Shown here piece by piece: positions 37,301-52,300 of a DNA stretch of 64,000 nucleotides. The stretch is from Cardinalis cardinalis (taxonomy: Eukaryota; Chordata; Aves; Passeriformes; Cardinalidae). Both the position numbers and the translations under genes were made by a program. The stretch covers positions 2,610,581-2,674,580 of the forward strand of contig JACDOX010000052.1 in NCBI GenBank assembly GCA_014549065.1, in the 5' to 3' direction. A model generated the notes under the pieces. The model saw nothing but the letters and a program-made list of their open reading frames with translations, was not told the DNA's origin and did no database searches. Position 1 is the stretch's first letter; each line of letters opens with the position of its first letter.

Positions 37301-40300
37301 TAATATGCTAATTGGTATAAATATACAGATAGAAAAAAATTGGGATCTGTATTCAGGAGACATTTTNTAGTGGGACAAAAGGAAGTGTAATGTTACGTTT
37401 TAGCATCTTGCAATTTATTTTGCTCTTTTTAGATTGGCCAGTCTGAAGTTTACCTTATCAGTCCTGACACAAAAAAAGTCGCAATTGAGAAAAGCTTTAA
37501 AGAAATATCCTTTTGTTCTCAGGTAAGATTGTAGTGTATTGTTTTTATCTTTTTTTGTTGTTTAAATATTCTCTACTTGTGAATNCTCATGTAATCCTCT
37601 CTCCTTGCACTCCACATGCATTCTCTCAGCAGCAGTTTCAGTGATTGCTATTGAAAAGCTGCTAATTAATCAGTAATTTTATAAGACCANCATTCTTTCA
37701 TGCTTTGCATTGTGATTCCTGAGATGAAGACTCACTCCTGTGTGCAGTAGATGAATAATATTAGCTAGAAGGAACACACTGGTCAGGAACACACTCTTGT
37801 TTGAGATTGCAGTGAGCATGATTCACAGTTGTGCAAGTCTTGGGATCTCTGAGCCATATTTTGCAAGAAGTGAGAATGAAAGGAGAAAAATTTTATGGAA
37901 GAGTTATCTGAAAAAGTACTTTAAAAATATGTTCTCTTCAAGAATATAAGTTACATGTGTTTAAATGAGGACAGTCCTCTGCAATGCAGAGGTAGTATGT
38001 GTGATGCNCTGTGGGCAGGTATGTGTCAGAGACTCCTCATTCACTCCTAGTCCCTCTTCCTTGTGCCACAGAGTTTGCTTCTCTGTCCTTCTGCCTGAGG
38101 GGNTTTTTTTTGTTTGTTTGTTTTGTAGGTTTTGTTTTCCATAAATTACTTTGTTTTTTAATTTGATGATAATAGCTTTCATCACTAAACGTACAGACAC
38201 ATATTCTGGAAATTTCAGAGTAAAATACGTTTTNGATAGCATTTATTAATCTCTGGGTCTGCTGTATGGGTCCTTTATACTTCATCCATTAAAAAAAAAA
38301 CAAAAAGTAAAACAATGTCTAACTTAATTGAAATTAAAGATTCATGAAGTATTAGGTTCTATAAAAGGACAAAATTTTAATGGCCAGATGTCTTTAATGT
38401 AGCTCTGACAGAGATAAGTGACCTCTATGTAATGCTATTTTGTTCTTCCTGATAGAAATACAGGTACAAAACATTGAAAGTAGGTATGACAGTTTCATTG
38501 CTGTTGTTTCTTTCCTAGGGAATTAGACATGTGGATCACTTTGGGTTCATCTGCAGAGAGTCTTCAGAAAATGGAGGCTTCCACTTTGTTTGCTATGTGT
38601 TTCAGTGTACGGATGAAGCACTGGTAAGTGAAAGAAAAGAACAGCCAAATAGAATATTAGACCCTAAATGTCTTCGATTGCTCTATGCTCTGTATTTTGC
38701 TGAATGTCCTCAAATCCTATTCCACTCNGAAATACAAGTATTTCAAAAATGTAACTAATGTAGCAGTCTGCAAGAAACCTTTTCATTTGTTTAGAGGGCA
38801 GAAGTTAAATCCTCTTTNAAATCCACTAAATCTTCATTTCACAAAGTAAGTTAGACCTTATGCTTCTTTTTTGGGGAGAGTTTTCTCTTAGGGCACCTCG
38901 TCTGAAAATCAGAACTACACTTCTGTGCTCTAAGCAAGACCAGTGCTTTACAACTGCAGTAAGCTTTTTGACCATAGACAAGAAAGGGGTTTGGGATAGA
39001 GGGGTAGGATCTTTCATTAGACCACAGTAATAAAATTGGGTGGCCTGGAAGAGACATGAGTTCCTGATGAGTTTTGTTGTGCTTGTGTGTTTGTGCACAG
39101 AACCGGCATACGAACAGCTTGGGTTTTTAGTCATAAGCACATTCCCAAGCAAGAGGCAGTATCATTCTAAAAGACTGTTGTGTTTGTGTTAAGGAAAACA
39201 GTGGAAGAGTGAAATTCTGTTCTTCTACATGCTGTTTTTTTCAGGTTGATGAAATCATGATGACATTGAAACAGGCTTTCACTGTGGCTGCTGTGCAACA
39301 GACTTCCAAGGCACAGCCCCAGCTCTGTGAAGGGTGTCCTATGCAAAGTTTGCATAAACTCTGTGAAAAGATAGAAGGTGAGGTTTAAAGAATTTTCTGG
39401 TTGAATATTTTTTGTGGCAGTTTCATTGGGGGACAGTATNTAAAATCCTAAGGAAATTAATTCTTAAAATTACCTTGGGACTTGGAGTGGAAAGTTGAGA
39501 GCCAGGTACTTTTATTTAGAGGACTGTAGTATCAGGTTTTCTGTGAAGTAATAAGAATTTTCTAACAAGAGGTAAGCTCCTTTATTGTGTTTTAGTTGAA
39601 CTTTTGAAAACTGTTTCTGAGTGTAAACATTAGCAAGTTGCAGCTTGTTTGGCTCTATTAGCCCTATAAATGCAGAAGGCTGTAGGTGAGGAACCTCTGA
39701 AGGATGGATGCTGCAATGGCTATGACCTGCTGTCCTGTTGAGTCCACTTAGAANCTGGCATTATGCTATCACTAAGCAGGAACTTAACCAGTATGCTTTT
39801 AATGTGTGTGCTTGTCTGCTCCTTCATGGAAATGCAGAAATTAGAATTGTAGCTATCGCCCAGGAACAGATGTTCAAGTCATAAAAGACCTCTTTATGTT
39901 TCAGCAAATTTCACTGTTAGATTTTGTTCATTTAAGTGATGNTTGGGGTGAATAAAGGGCAACAGCAGCTTGTCAGATCACGTGGCAGTGGCTTGTTGGA
40001 CTAAAACCTGACTAGTGCTAATTTGATGAAACTGGACAACTTCCAAAATTACTTTCACTCTATTTTGGCTTTCAGCTAGCTGCGATTTTTGGGAAGTTTC
40101 TTAAAGGCAAATGTCCCTTAGTGCCTTCAATCATGCCATCTTGTTAATCATATCATCTGCTTCTGAAGGAGATGTTCTATGATCAGAAACTAAAGTGCAC
40201 AACACTGTTGATGGTTTGCTGGTTTTCCACAGAAAATAGAGGAAANAAATTTAATCCAGGAAGAGAACAGAAAAAATAATCTGAACAAAAGGGTAGTCTG

Positions 40301-43300
40301 CTTTAGAATGTCAATAAATGTTTTCATCAAAAGGCAAAGTAAGACCTTTACTAACAAGCAATAAATTTACTTGTTTTCAGAAGGACCCACAACATAAAAA
40401 TTGGAGAAAATGAANGGGAATTCTGTTTATACCATAAACAATATCCAAGCAGCACTGCACAGAACACCCACAAAACAGTCTGCTAAAATGCAGTAGATTG
40501 TGGGTTTATTTTATCTTGTGTGATAATGGAGTCTTCAGCTAAGAGTATAATCCTGGTCTGTGCTCAGTAAATCTCCTCATTGCAGAGTTCATGTCCCTCA
40601 TTTTAAAGACATGAGTTTAGTAGTAGCTTTAAATTAACCTAGAGTTCTTTCTAATGCCCTCTTACGAAACATGGAATGGGTCAGCTCAAATAATTGAAAG
40701 CTTTGGCTTAAATTNTCAGCATATTTATGTGATTGGTTAATTCTGAAAAATTTGACCCTCTAATTTGTTAATTTTTCCTCTTGGTAGGGTTGCCCCCTTC
40801 TAAGACTAAACTGGAGCTGCAAAAGCATCTAACCACACTAAATAACCAGGAACAGGCCTCTGTTTTTGAAGAGGTTCAGGTAAGCTTTGTTTCCTACAAG
40901 ATTTTAAAGGAGCTGGTGTTTTTTGCTAACATCTTGTAAAACACAGAAGTCCTTTTTATTTTTTGTGAATAATTAATTTTTTATGTAATAGACTGTTAGC
41001 CAGCTTGTGCTTTCAGTTGTTTTTTTAGAGCTGTTAAAACTTAGGTTTTTGATGTAAATTACTGGTTTACTAATTTTTCTTCCCCTAATACTCCTTACTT
41101 TCCATGGAGATGTTGCCTTCTCACTGAGTAAAACTGAACACATTTTTTATGGGTGAAGACAATAACTTGTACTGTGGGACATTCAAACTGTTACTTGGAC
41201 CAAAACAAATTTCTGTAATATTCCCAGATGAGAAAATTTCTTGCCTAAAGTTTATCCTAGATCTTAATTCTTGTCAAACTAACTAAAGAAGTTTAACTTT
41301 CTATCTTCTTAATTAAATCTATTTTAGGACAGAGGAAAGCATAGCTGGATTTAAAATAGATGATGTGGATTGTAGGAAATGTCACTGAGATTGAAACACT
41401 GTTGAAGATTAAGAAATGTCAGACTTTTTAAAAAGTAATATTTCCTTCCTCTCCTGAGTCATTTCAGTCTCTTTGTGTTTCCACATGGCAGTTTATCACT
41501 CAGTACCAAATTTGGAAGTTACTCTGTGGAACNGATTCCATGAGCTGAGTAATTTCTTAGCATAGGGCAGCTAGCAGCACTGTTGCCTTTTAGTGTGCTG
41601 CACACAGTCTAAAGCTTCTTTCTGGTAGTCACAGGAAACTGTTAATTCCTTCTGGTGAGGGTCTGCAAACCATTAACTTGGTAAAACTAGGGGTAAAGTA
41701 CAAACCTCCTGCCCATCTTTCTCANCTAACTTTTTCAGCTGGACAGCCTGGAATGTTGCATTTTTGCAGATCCATGTATTGTTACCACGATTGACATTTT
41801 TAGGTAACTGTCTTCCTGTGGTACTTTTATTACNGTAATATGCTACTTCGGCATAAATTCATACTGTATCCTCTGCATNATATCAATAGGCTTAAGGCAG
41901 CATATGTTTTTCAAAAGTTAGGTTTCTGGGATTAAATTCTTCAATAAATTGTTTTAAAATCTTCTTTTACAATAATTGAGATCAAAATAAAATGCAACAT
42001 AGATAAATAGGTTTACCTTGTGCACTAATTTATGAAAAACNTATGTCATTTCCCAAAAACGAAATGTTCAGTGTGAAGGATTTCTAGGAGAAATGTTGTG
42101 AATCCTATCTCTAGGACAGTACTCCGTGTGCGCTACAAACTCAGAACTACAGTGGTTCAGTTTTCTTTATATCAAAAGAAAATTGACTAAAATATTTTTA
42201 AAGCCTTTATTTGCTTGTGGCAGTTTGATATCTGTACNGTTGTCTTCTGTCTTAGGTGTAAATTCTGTCATGTATGAAGTGAGGTCGAGTGTTTTTGTGG
42301 CTGTATTGGTGCTTTGCCTGGGATACTGGTGTCCTCTGGTGGACTGGAGTAGTAGCATTAACAGACTAAACTTGTTCCTACATTCATGATTTATTACAGT
42401 GACAAATGACAAGTGTAAACATTTGCAAACTGTTACACAAATGTATAATTAGTGTGCTTGTGGTGTTCTCAATTACAGAAATTAAGNCCACGAAATGAAC
42501 AAAAAGAGAATGAGCTGGTTATCTCTCTNTTGAGAAACATGTATGAAGAAAAACAGAAGGACCATGTTCATGTTGGAGAAGCAAAACAGGTAAGTAACCA
42601 TTCAGTTTTAGTTCATGTAAGGAGAAGCTGGGAAAAAAAATTCCATTCAAATTTTATATCTTTCCAAAGGCAAATTTGCATCACTTGCAATTTGAAACTT
42701 CAGTGTGTAAGCAGTGGTGAATACTGGGTTTGCTTATGCTTCATAAACTATTGTCATGTGCCAAAACAGATATCTCAAATTTTGANGTCCCTGGTACAGT
42801 CTGATTTCAGGCCTAGGAGACAGGGGTATAAACAAGGCAGACTACTAAATTGTTTATTTATTCTCTCTACAAAGAAAATTCAATATATGTGAGAGAATNT
42901 ATAATGAATTTGTGATTACTGTCAGCTGATCTGTGGCATTTGCCATCTTGCTGTCAGTGTTGAGTCAGTGTAATGACGACACGTATGATTTGGTNATTGA
43001 TAAAGCCTGTTACATTTACTCAGGACTAAAAGTCATTTCTTGCATGCAGACAACCATTTAAAGTGGCCTTAAGATAATGAGGATTNCTGCAGAAACAGCA
43101 GCAGAGACTCTTATCCATGTCCAAAGAGATGAGCTACCTTTTATTCTCTATCAGGTTCCATCACTGCTGTTTAACTGGCTATCTATACNGCACAGTTAAG
43201 GTTTTTCCAAAGGGATTAGTGGTTTTGGATGCTTTGGTTTGTGAGTAGCTACCTTGAGACAATTCATGGAGGTTAGTATTTAAAAAAGGATTCCATCCAT

Positions 43301-46300
43301 TCACTGAAAACTTTCAGTTCCAATTATTTAGACCCTTTTAAAAGTCTTGACTGTCCTTCTACTGTTGATTGATAATTGCACTGTGACCATTGCTGTCAGC
43401 CATTTGTGATATTAACTAGAAAATAAATATATGGACAGTAATTAGACCTATGAAGAAATTAGGAAAGTAGAAGCGAATCTTCCTTTACTGTATTTTCACT
43501 TTGTTAATCTCTTCTCCTTTTATGGCTTACTAGCNAATTATTGATCTTCCTGAGTAAACAGAAGGAAAATTGCATTTTTCACTCTCTGATTATTGTCTTG
43601 GGCATCTCACCAGAAATACGCTTTTAAGCAAAAAGTATTTCAGTTGTGGGATAAGAGGAAGAAACATTGCCTGAGATCCTCTGTCATCATACCTAAAATA
43701 TTTTTGTTTGGTGTAGTGCTAGCTGATGGTCAGTCACAAACAGCTTGGATAGGGATATACAAAGCAAGATAAGATCTTTAGGTATGAAGTATTGAAGTAT
43801 GTCTTCAATGATTTGAAAATTTATAAGGCCTGCTGCAGTCTGTTTGCTCAGTTCCTGAAACCAAATNGGATAATATGACGTTTGCAAAGATGCCAGCGTT
43901 CTAAGAGAACTGACTTCCCCATAATCTATCATTTGTCTCAGCATAACATTTTATATTTACTCTGATCATTTATCTCCAGGCCTGTGTAGTAGCAGATATC
44001 TTTGAACACATACCGTTGTTTGTCTCAGCAATCATTAACCCATCACACCCTGATGTCCCTGTTCCCTTCTGTTCTGCATATTCTCTTTCATGCTTTTCAT
44101 TCATATATTAAAAATATATTTAAATCAGGCAAGAAAAAAAGATNAAATGTGATACTAGTATATGGATCTTGTTTAACAAAAACACTTTAAAATGAGTGTC
44201 TTTTCNTAAGAATGTAATAGCAAGAGCATCTGAGTTACCCTTGGAGAATAAAATGAGGGAAGCTGTAATGGTTTAGGAATGGTCCTCTCCATTCAGTGCC
44301 CCCACCAAGACTCTCCAAGCCAGGTACCTACTGTGGCNGGATGGAGAGGACAGTTGGAGGCACAAAAGGCAAAGATCACAGGCTGAGATTAGAACAATTT
44401 ACTGGAAACAGCAACGAGGTAAGAAAATGACCAGTAATAGCAACAATGCTAGTCACAGAGGATACAATAAAAGAAATTATTCACACAGAATCTACCCCTC
44501 CAATGATAGACAGTAGTGGAANGCTCCCTCCTGATACATTTTTTTGACTGGAAGGAGCCTCTTCTCTCTCAAGAGAGACCCCTATCTCCAGNAATGACAG
44601 ATGGTATAAAATATCCTTCAGGTCCTAGCCATGCCCCTTCCCAGTTACTACAAAAATTAACCTTGGCCTGGCATAACCAGGATAGAAGGTAAAAAGAAAA
44701 TACAGGAGCCTGTAAAGTTGTCATACTGGAAATAGGATGTTTTAAAATTACATCTAAGCAGAACAATTTGGTGATGGTTATAATATGTCATTCACCTGCC
44801 CAGTACTAATTGCACAGATCAAGCATTCAGATCTCTGAATTTAGGGACAAGTAGAGAGGGCTATGGTGCCTGTCAACTTCAAGATGAACCTCCCAAAACA
44901 GCCTTGAAAACTGAGCTCTGGTTTCTACTGCAGATATTGAGTTTGGATGGTAATATTTGTATCATAATATTGTTTTTGTGTTTGCTGCATTAGTATTCAC
45001 CAGCACTAAAAATGGACTGAAATATTTATTTAAAAAGCAAAAGTCTCAACTGACTTTAAGGTGAAAATATTTCTACTGGTGAAATATATAGAAGCATTAG
45101 ATTGTTACACATCTTCCTGGCCCTTAGAAAGATCCATTTTACTATAANGGAGAAAGTTGAGAGTTTCTGTTAATGATGAGATTTTAATTNATTTCTTGGT
45201 TAAAGAAAAGGGAATCCATGAGAAATCTCTAATCTGTTACACTTAACCATTTAGAATTTGTACAATTCTATATTGGCATAAATGAAAATTTGTCAATAGA
45301 GCTGTAAATCAGTATTAAAATGGCAATTCTTCTGAAGCACGTTGCTAGTTCACTCAACATGTTTCCTGTAAGAGATTTCCTGTCCTTATTTTTGGATAGT
45401 TTGCTAAACTTCAGTACAAGTATCACTAGAGAAAAATGCATGACAAGCTGAGGACACCAGGAAAAANCTATTGATACAGGTTATGGAAGTCTTCAAACAG
45501 TTCACTGAGATTTTCTCCATGCTGTTGAGTATTTTGCATTTCTGTTTCTAAACACTTGCAGGCTTCACAACCTCCTGCTGAGAATGCTGTAAATGAAGTG
45601 TCCAGCAGTGCTTCGAGATTCAGATTAGACATGCTAAAGAACAAAGCAAAAAGGTCTCTTACAGAATCTTTTGAAAGTATTTTATCACGTGTAAGTATCT
45701 TCATGTGTNTTATCTTTGAACATAATGTCATTGCTTTGTTTATTTGATAGAAAAGTCTTATTTGTTAGCATTCCAGGCCTTAGCCCAAAGGTTATTAAAA
45801 TCACACTGACAAAAATATTTGAATATCTCCTCTTGTTACTTCCCAGACAGCATTTCTAGAATTCACCTCTATAAAATCGTACTGGAGCTGTGCTCAGGAT
45901 ATGAAATATAATGTTAGTGTTGTTATATTAGCTGTAGTACTGTTCTAGTTTTTTTTTAGTTTGTCCTGACTGATATAAGCTGCCTATGTAAGCATAGCTG
46001 TACACTGGTTGCATTTTCACTGGCATTGCTGTTTTGATGAAAACTCTTGATTTTGATCAGATCTGGAGCCAGAAGTTTTGGCTGAACTAGAGAAATAGTC
46101 NCTGTTATGAATAATGACAACATTTTATATTTTACCTGGAATAAAACTTCAAAGAGAACATGAGCTTTAACTTCAGAACATTAGAAAATNATATGATTTA
46201 AGGTTAGGAAGATGCAAGTTCCATAATTGTGTTAGCACATCAGAATTCATCAGATATTTTTCTTAGTTACACAACAACATTACTCAAACAAACTATATAA

Positions 46301-49300
46301 AAATATTGTTCGCAGATTCTACAGAAATATTTATGCTTTCTGATTTGTAGGCACTGAATGGTAATACCAGAAATTATGTTTTCCTNTGTATTAAATTTAT
46401 ATGGGTTTAGTCCTTTGTAAAAGACATCCTTTTAATTTATCTGTATCTTGTTAAGTACCTAATGCAGAAGGTACTTTAACAGTAGTTCTAGTGCATGTGA
46501 AATATGTGATAATGTACATATGATGGAAAGCACATCATTGCCCATGAGAATTCCTTAATTCTACAGGATCCTTCACATTGACAGAGACTATCCTGAATGA
46601 AGCTTCTGTTTCCCATAGAGAAAAAGGGTATTTTTAGGCATTTCAGGAAATCAAATTTGATACTGTCTGTGAAAATTACAGATCTCAACTGTGCTACCTA
46701 AATATCTTTGATGTGCCCTATATATCATAATCTTAACTGCTGATGTGCTTTATTGCTACAGGGCAGTAAAGCCAGAGGTCCACTGGACAGGTCTGGTTCT
46801 GTGGATTTGGACACGTCTATGTCCAGTACCTTAAGCAGCACAAATAAAGTAAGTAAAGCCTGGGATAATTGTACATATTTAGACACTTTAAAAGATATTC
46901 CCTGAAACAGCTAAGCAAGTATGAAACATGGTCAGATGTGAAATGCTTCAAGTTGCTTTCAAGCTTTTNATTCTATTCCCTGTGTTATAAACCAGAGAAG
47001 TGCTATTGAGTTAGAAATGCCTCATACTGTATATAACATATATTTTGTATGAATATGTGAGTATATGTGAAATAAAACATTATNTAACATCATCTGAATT
47101 TTACAACAGTGTGCAGCAAAACAGGTGCTATAATGACCATGCTGCTGATCCTAATCTGNCTGGTTTTAGTCCTGAAAGTTCATACCATGAATGCAGGACT
47201 GTATTAAAAGAAACTTAAAACTAAAACAGAAGGTAATTTCCCTGTTTGTGTGGTTAGAAAACTTTTNGTCTGTATAAAACAATCCAAACAAACAGCATGG
47301 AAGAAGCCATTCTTCTTCCCTGGAGGCAGCATAGCACTCTGCAGGCTTAGATATACAGCTATTGATTCTGCTGTAAATGCCTGCTCACCTGCAGACTCCT
47401 GACGCCATGTAAACAAGAGTCTGCTCTTTCTGCTTATGTTTTTGAAAGAATGGCTGATTCTGCAGGAAGCACACAAGGTGAGGAATAAAGAAANTGCATG
47501 GCTTGGGTTTGAAACAGGCACCTAGTCATAAGCTTAAGTTTTTGTGTGAATCTGCAGGTAGACAAGAGGAATATTATATGGTTAGATTGGGTTGCTAAAN
47601 ATACAGCATTCTGCAATGCCACCCTTTTCACTGTTAGCCAAATGTCACCATTTTGTTCTGACCCTATTTCTTCTGAGTTGTATTCAACATAGTATAAAAT
47701 ACAGTTACTCTCAAAATTACTCAAANTTTTCTCTGCAAAATAAAAACTCTGCTTTGTTGGCCTAAGTGATGAATAAGAAGGACATAAAAGATCAAACATC
47801 TTTCTTTGACCTAGCTTGATAAAAATGTGTCTTTGAAGCAGATGTCTCTGGGNTGTGAATAATGACATGGTACTGAAATCTCAAAGATGGATTCTAAGCC
47901 ATTCTATTGATAACCTTATTTCTTCCACTGCTAGGAGCCACCATTGTGTGAAAAGGAGAAAGACAGACTTCCTACACTTCCTGCAGAAAATGCTGTCAAG
48001 ACCAGTGGATCACTGGATGATCTCTGCAGCAACACAGAGGATTTCTCTCTGGAGCAGTCTGTTCCATTGCCCCAGCAGAGCTTTCGGAGACGAGCAAACA
48101 CACTCAGTCATTTACCAACAGAAAGCCAGGAGTCTCTGGGGCCTGTCGAATCATCACCATCTGTTCCTCAGAGGAAACTTATGAGGTATCACTCAGTGAG
48201 CACAGAGACTCCTCACAAAAGAAAGTAAGCCTTATTAAAAGCAGGCTGTNATTTTGTTTGTTGAGGGCATATTTGGGGATGATAATTGCATACAAGGTAT
48301 GTCCTCTTAATGGATAAGAGGTGCAGTGTGTCACTCCTTGGAGGTTTGTAGGTATTCTTTTTAAAAGCACCTTTAGCCCTCTGTGCTTCACAGGGGAAAG
48401 AGGACATGAGATGTGTAGTTCTNCAGTATATGTCACAAACTACTTGATTCAGTTATATTTGTCCAAGCAACCATTTTTGTTGTTTTGATCTCTGAGCAGT
48501 ATAAATAAATACTACTTCTTGTTTTCTATTTACAGAGAAAAATCCAGTAGCCTCTGTGATCCTGAAAACCTTACTAGTTGGTGATTTCATATGTAGCTTT
48601 GAAATAGCACACAAAAGTGACTTAAAGTGCTTAGTTATTGGTAGAGGCGGGGCTCCTGTCTAGCTTTTCAATGGCCTATCTAGATTTTACTGACAAAAAC
48701 AAGCTACNACTTGCTTTAATATGAATATTCTTCAAGCTGTCCTCCTTCAAAGGCCTGCCTCTGCATCTCTAGTCCCCTCTTAACTTTATGGCAGTTTTCT
48801 TCCTCTCTTCTATCTGGCTTTTTCCAATTACTGTTGAAATACTTCTGTGTTTCATTTTTCATTCGTTGGAGCTCTTGATCATATGCCTGACTTTCTCATT
48901 GAAATCAAAGGGAAGCACATATAAGGAAAAAGAAATGGGAGTGTTAGTGCCATTTTTTGGTGAGTTATAATTGNTCATATTCTGAAATGCCTTGCTGAAG
49001 CCTTTAAACAGGAATCTGGGACTTTGCTGATTGAGTTAAGAAAAAGTTTGTGTTCTTACAGTTACAGCNTTAACTTGTGAAAAACATAGGAAATGCCTCA
49101 TTTACATATACCAGCTCCCTTTCAAAGATTAGAGAGGGGATTTCATTTTTTTTCCTTCTTTCCTTTCTTTCTGTGTTGTTCTGTGTGCTACCTCAACTCC
49201 ATCGCTCTGGTTGGAATCTGCACTATATGGTGTGAACGAATCTGTCGGCAAATCTAAAAGTTCTTCTGGTCAACTTGCACGTTCTCCTACTCTAGTTCGT

Positions 49301-52300
49301 CTTAATCCCTCAGCCTCTTCACCCAACTTTCTAAAATATCTAAGGCATAATTCAAGTGGAGAACCAAGTGGCCATTTTGCACAAAAAAGGTGAGCTAGTA
49401 CCTGCAAATAGTTTGGGGTAGGGTTTGTTTTCCTATGTCATAAATATTAAACTCTGTAGCACAAATAATTAAAACAATTTGGTATAGACNAAAGGTGGTA
49501 GATTTTTATGGGAGAGGGAGCTCTTTAACTGCTCCACCGCTNAATGTAGATCTGGCACTTACATAATTTTTTGTTTTAATCAATCAAATTCTTTCAGACT
49601 GGCTCTTTCTTTGGAACCAGTTGTTCCAAGCAATTTGTTGTTATGCAGCAGACAGCAGTACTCCTTAAATTGTGTGAGGGGTGAGTTGCCAAGAACCTGA
49701 GAGCTCACTCTCTCCTTCCTGAAGCATTTGGTTCTGTCCTTTGTTTATGGTAACACAAAAATATACTACTGTTCTTTTGTGCCTGACATTAAAGGCAAGT
49801 TGACCAAGTANTTATATGGGGCAAGAAACATCAGGAATATGGAGAGCTGATAGGAAAAAAACCCACCACATATAACCCCACCACCATCCCCACTCCTCTC
49901 AAAACAAAANCCCAAGAGCAAACAAACAAAAACCCGATCATTTTTCATGGTTACTTGCAGCAGTATCAAGTTGTACTTTTCCATGCCTTCTTTCTTAGAA
50001 TTAAAATATAGAGAGAGAGCATTGAAGAAAATGACATTAACACTTGTTTCCCTGAGAACCTGAAACTGAGTGGNTCCTTAAAAATCATAAACTGTGAAAC
50101 TCTTTCTTAACCCCTTGTGCTAAAACTGCTTATTTCAGCTTAAAAGGCTAATGAGACCAAATGTCCTCAGAAGCATTGTCAACAGTCACTGGCCACTGGC
50201 AAGCAATTTTTATTGCTGTTGCTGTTTATTTTTTGGTTTTGTTCTTTTGTGTGAAAGTTTCCTGTTTCCCAAGGAGCTGATTTTTCTAAATCTAAGAAAA
50301 TATTCAANTGACGATGCTGCTTCACCAGTTTCTTCAGTTGCATTTGCTGAGTACCAACTAGAATCTCTTAATTCAGCTTTACTTCAGAAGTATGACATAG
50401 CTCAAAGCAGGAAATGTGAGCCTGCAGAATCCTGTTCACTCTTCATTTAATAAGACTTACTTGAATCCTGAAGGTTAAATTCTCAAAGCAGTTTTTTCCA
50501 AGTGATTTGGTAATGATTCTGTACACACAGTTGCAACTTCTCCTTTCCTTTCCCTGTCTCTTAAGGGTATGCCATACTGAACATCTAAGCAGCAAGACTG
50601 AAAATGGAAATTGATAGGGATGTCAAATGGGTTAATAAGTTTAAATCAATACAGTAAAGCTTCCCAATTCTGTAAGTGAAATTACCATGTAATTGTAATG
50701 GATTTACATTGTCATTGTAAGTGAGCCCTGTTTGCAGGGCACACCATGCTACAGCCTTATCTTCTTTATCTCAACACCAGCTACTAAAGAACTTGCTTCA
50801 CTTCATGCTAGTGATCAACCCAGAGTATTCTGCCCTCCCCNACCCCCTTCCAATCACATCTTCAGGAAACAGTGCTAAATGCCAGCCAGATAGAACATTA
50901 TGGTTTATCAGAAACAATTCTTTCTTAAACTTACTTTTTCAGGAGTAAATTCTCCTACTCATAATTTTTTGTACTTGTCTCAAAAAAGGTGTTCTAGTAT
51001 CGTCAGCCAAGTAATTTTCTATATTTTCACTCCATGCAAAAACTTTTCATTATCTGAGTTGTTCTTAATTCATTCTATTGACCTTCTTCTGAATATGTTT
51101 CAGATTTGGTATTTTAAAAGACAAATAATTATTTTAAATGAAAAGAATTTCTGTTAGAACAATTATGTTGGCCAGAAGACTGTTGATGAAATCTGATTAG
51201 CACTCCTGTCTGTTGCATAAATAGAGCCACAATCCTAAATGACCAGTCAGAAGGCTTAGCTTTTAACTTTAAAGTTCCAGGTTTGTCCGAATAAAGCCCT
51301 GTTAATTCTTTACAAAATAGTTTTTGCCAAAGTCTTATTTTTCATTTGGCAGCACAGTGANTATCAGTGTCAACTTTTCCTAACCTTCTCCCTCAAACTT
51401 AGTCAGTCATTGAAACTCATATTTAAGAAAATGTAATAAAGTTGTCATTCTTTCTTATTAGATTAAAGGAATTTATTNGAAACATGCACTAAAAATGTTG
51501 TGATATAGCAAAGAATAATAACTTTACTGGAAGTACATTTATATACATTGGAACATTTTAGTTTGCCCAAACAAATATATATCTCCAAGTAGGGCTTTGT
51601 TGGCAGCTTTAGTTCTGGCTTTGGTTTCCTTGATATTCAGACCTTCAGGATTTAGCTGCCTTTTGTTTGAAACTTAGGAATGTGTATTATTTTTATTCTG
51701 TGGATTTATACTTCTTTGTTCTAAACTGTACTTCTCCCAACTGCACTCTCAGCATCTCCTACCGTACTGCCTTAAGGAAAAAGCTTCATTCTTCCTCTTC
51801 TGTGCCAAATTTCTTAAAATTTCTGGCTCCCGTAGATGAAAATAACACCTCTGACTTTAGGAGCACAACAAGGTAGGGTTCTCTCTTAAAGCCTAGAGGT
51901 AAAACTGTATTATCAAAGATTTCTTTGTCTGAAATATTTCAAATGCTTCTTGCACTTGCCAAGCCTGTTTTGTGCAATGGTTCACCTGCGTGTATTCTGC
52001 ATGTAATTGCTGTCAAAAGAATTAAGCTATCCCAGACTACTCTCCCATTAGGATTGCAGATTTTAGTCATTTTTGATGTTGCAATGGTCATACAACTTCC
52101 ATCTATGTATTTCTGTGATTATTCCTGACATAGGAGAGTTTTCACTTAAGAGAATATATGATTCATCCTAAGCAATGTCAGTGTCCTCAAGTTGGAAGGA
52201 GAGGATGACCTGTAGAGTGCTCCTGCCTGTTGCTGCCAGAGCTATCTGGATTTCATTTACCCCTTTCAGCCTCTACAAAGNCTCATGTAATCATTTAGCT

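Noticed and set aside
50151..50450. Open frame ending ...EYQLESLNSALLQKYDIAQS... that looks mildly protein-like
   Set aside because: No convincing acceptor in a phase matching the neighbouring exons, no similarity to TBC1D1, and a length within chance expectation.
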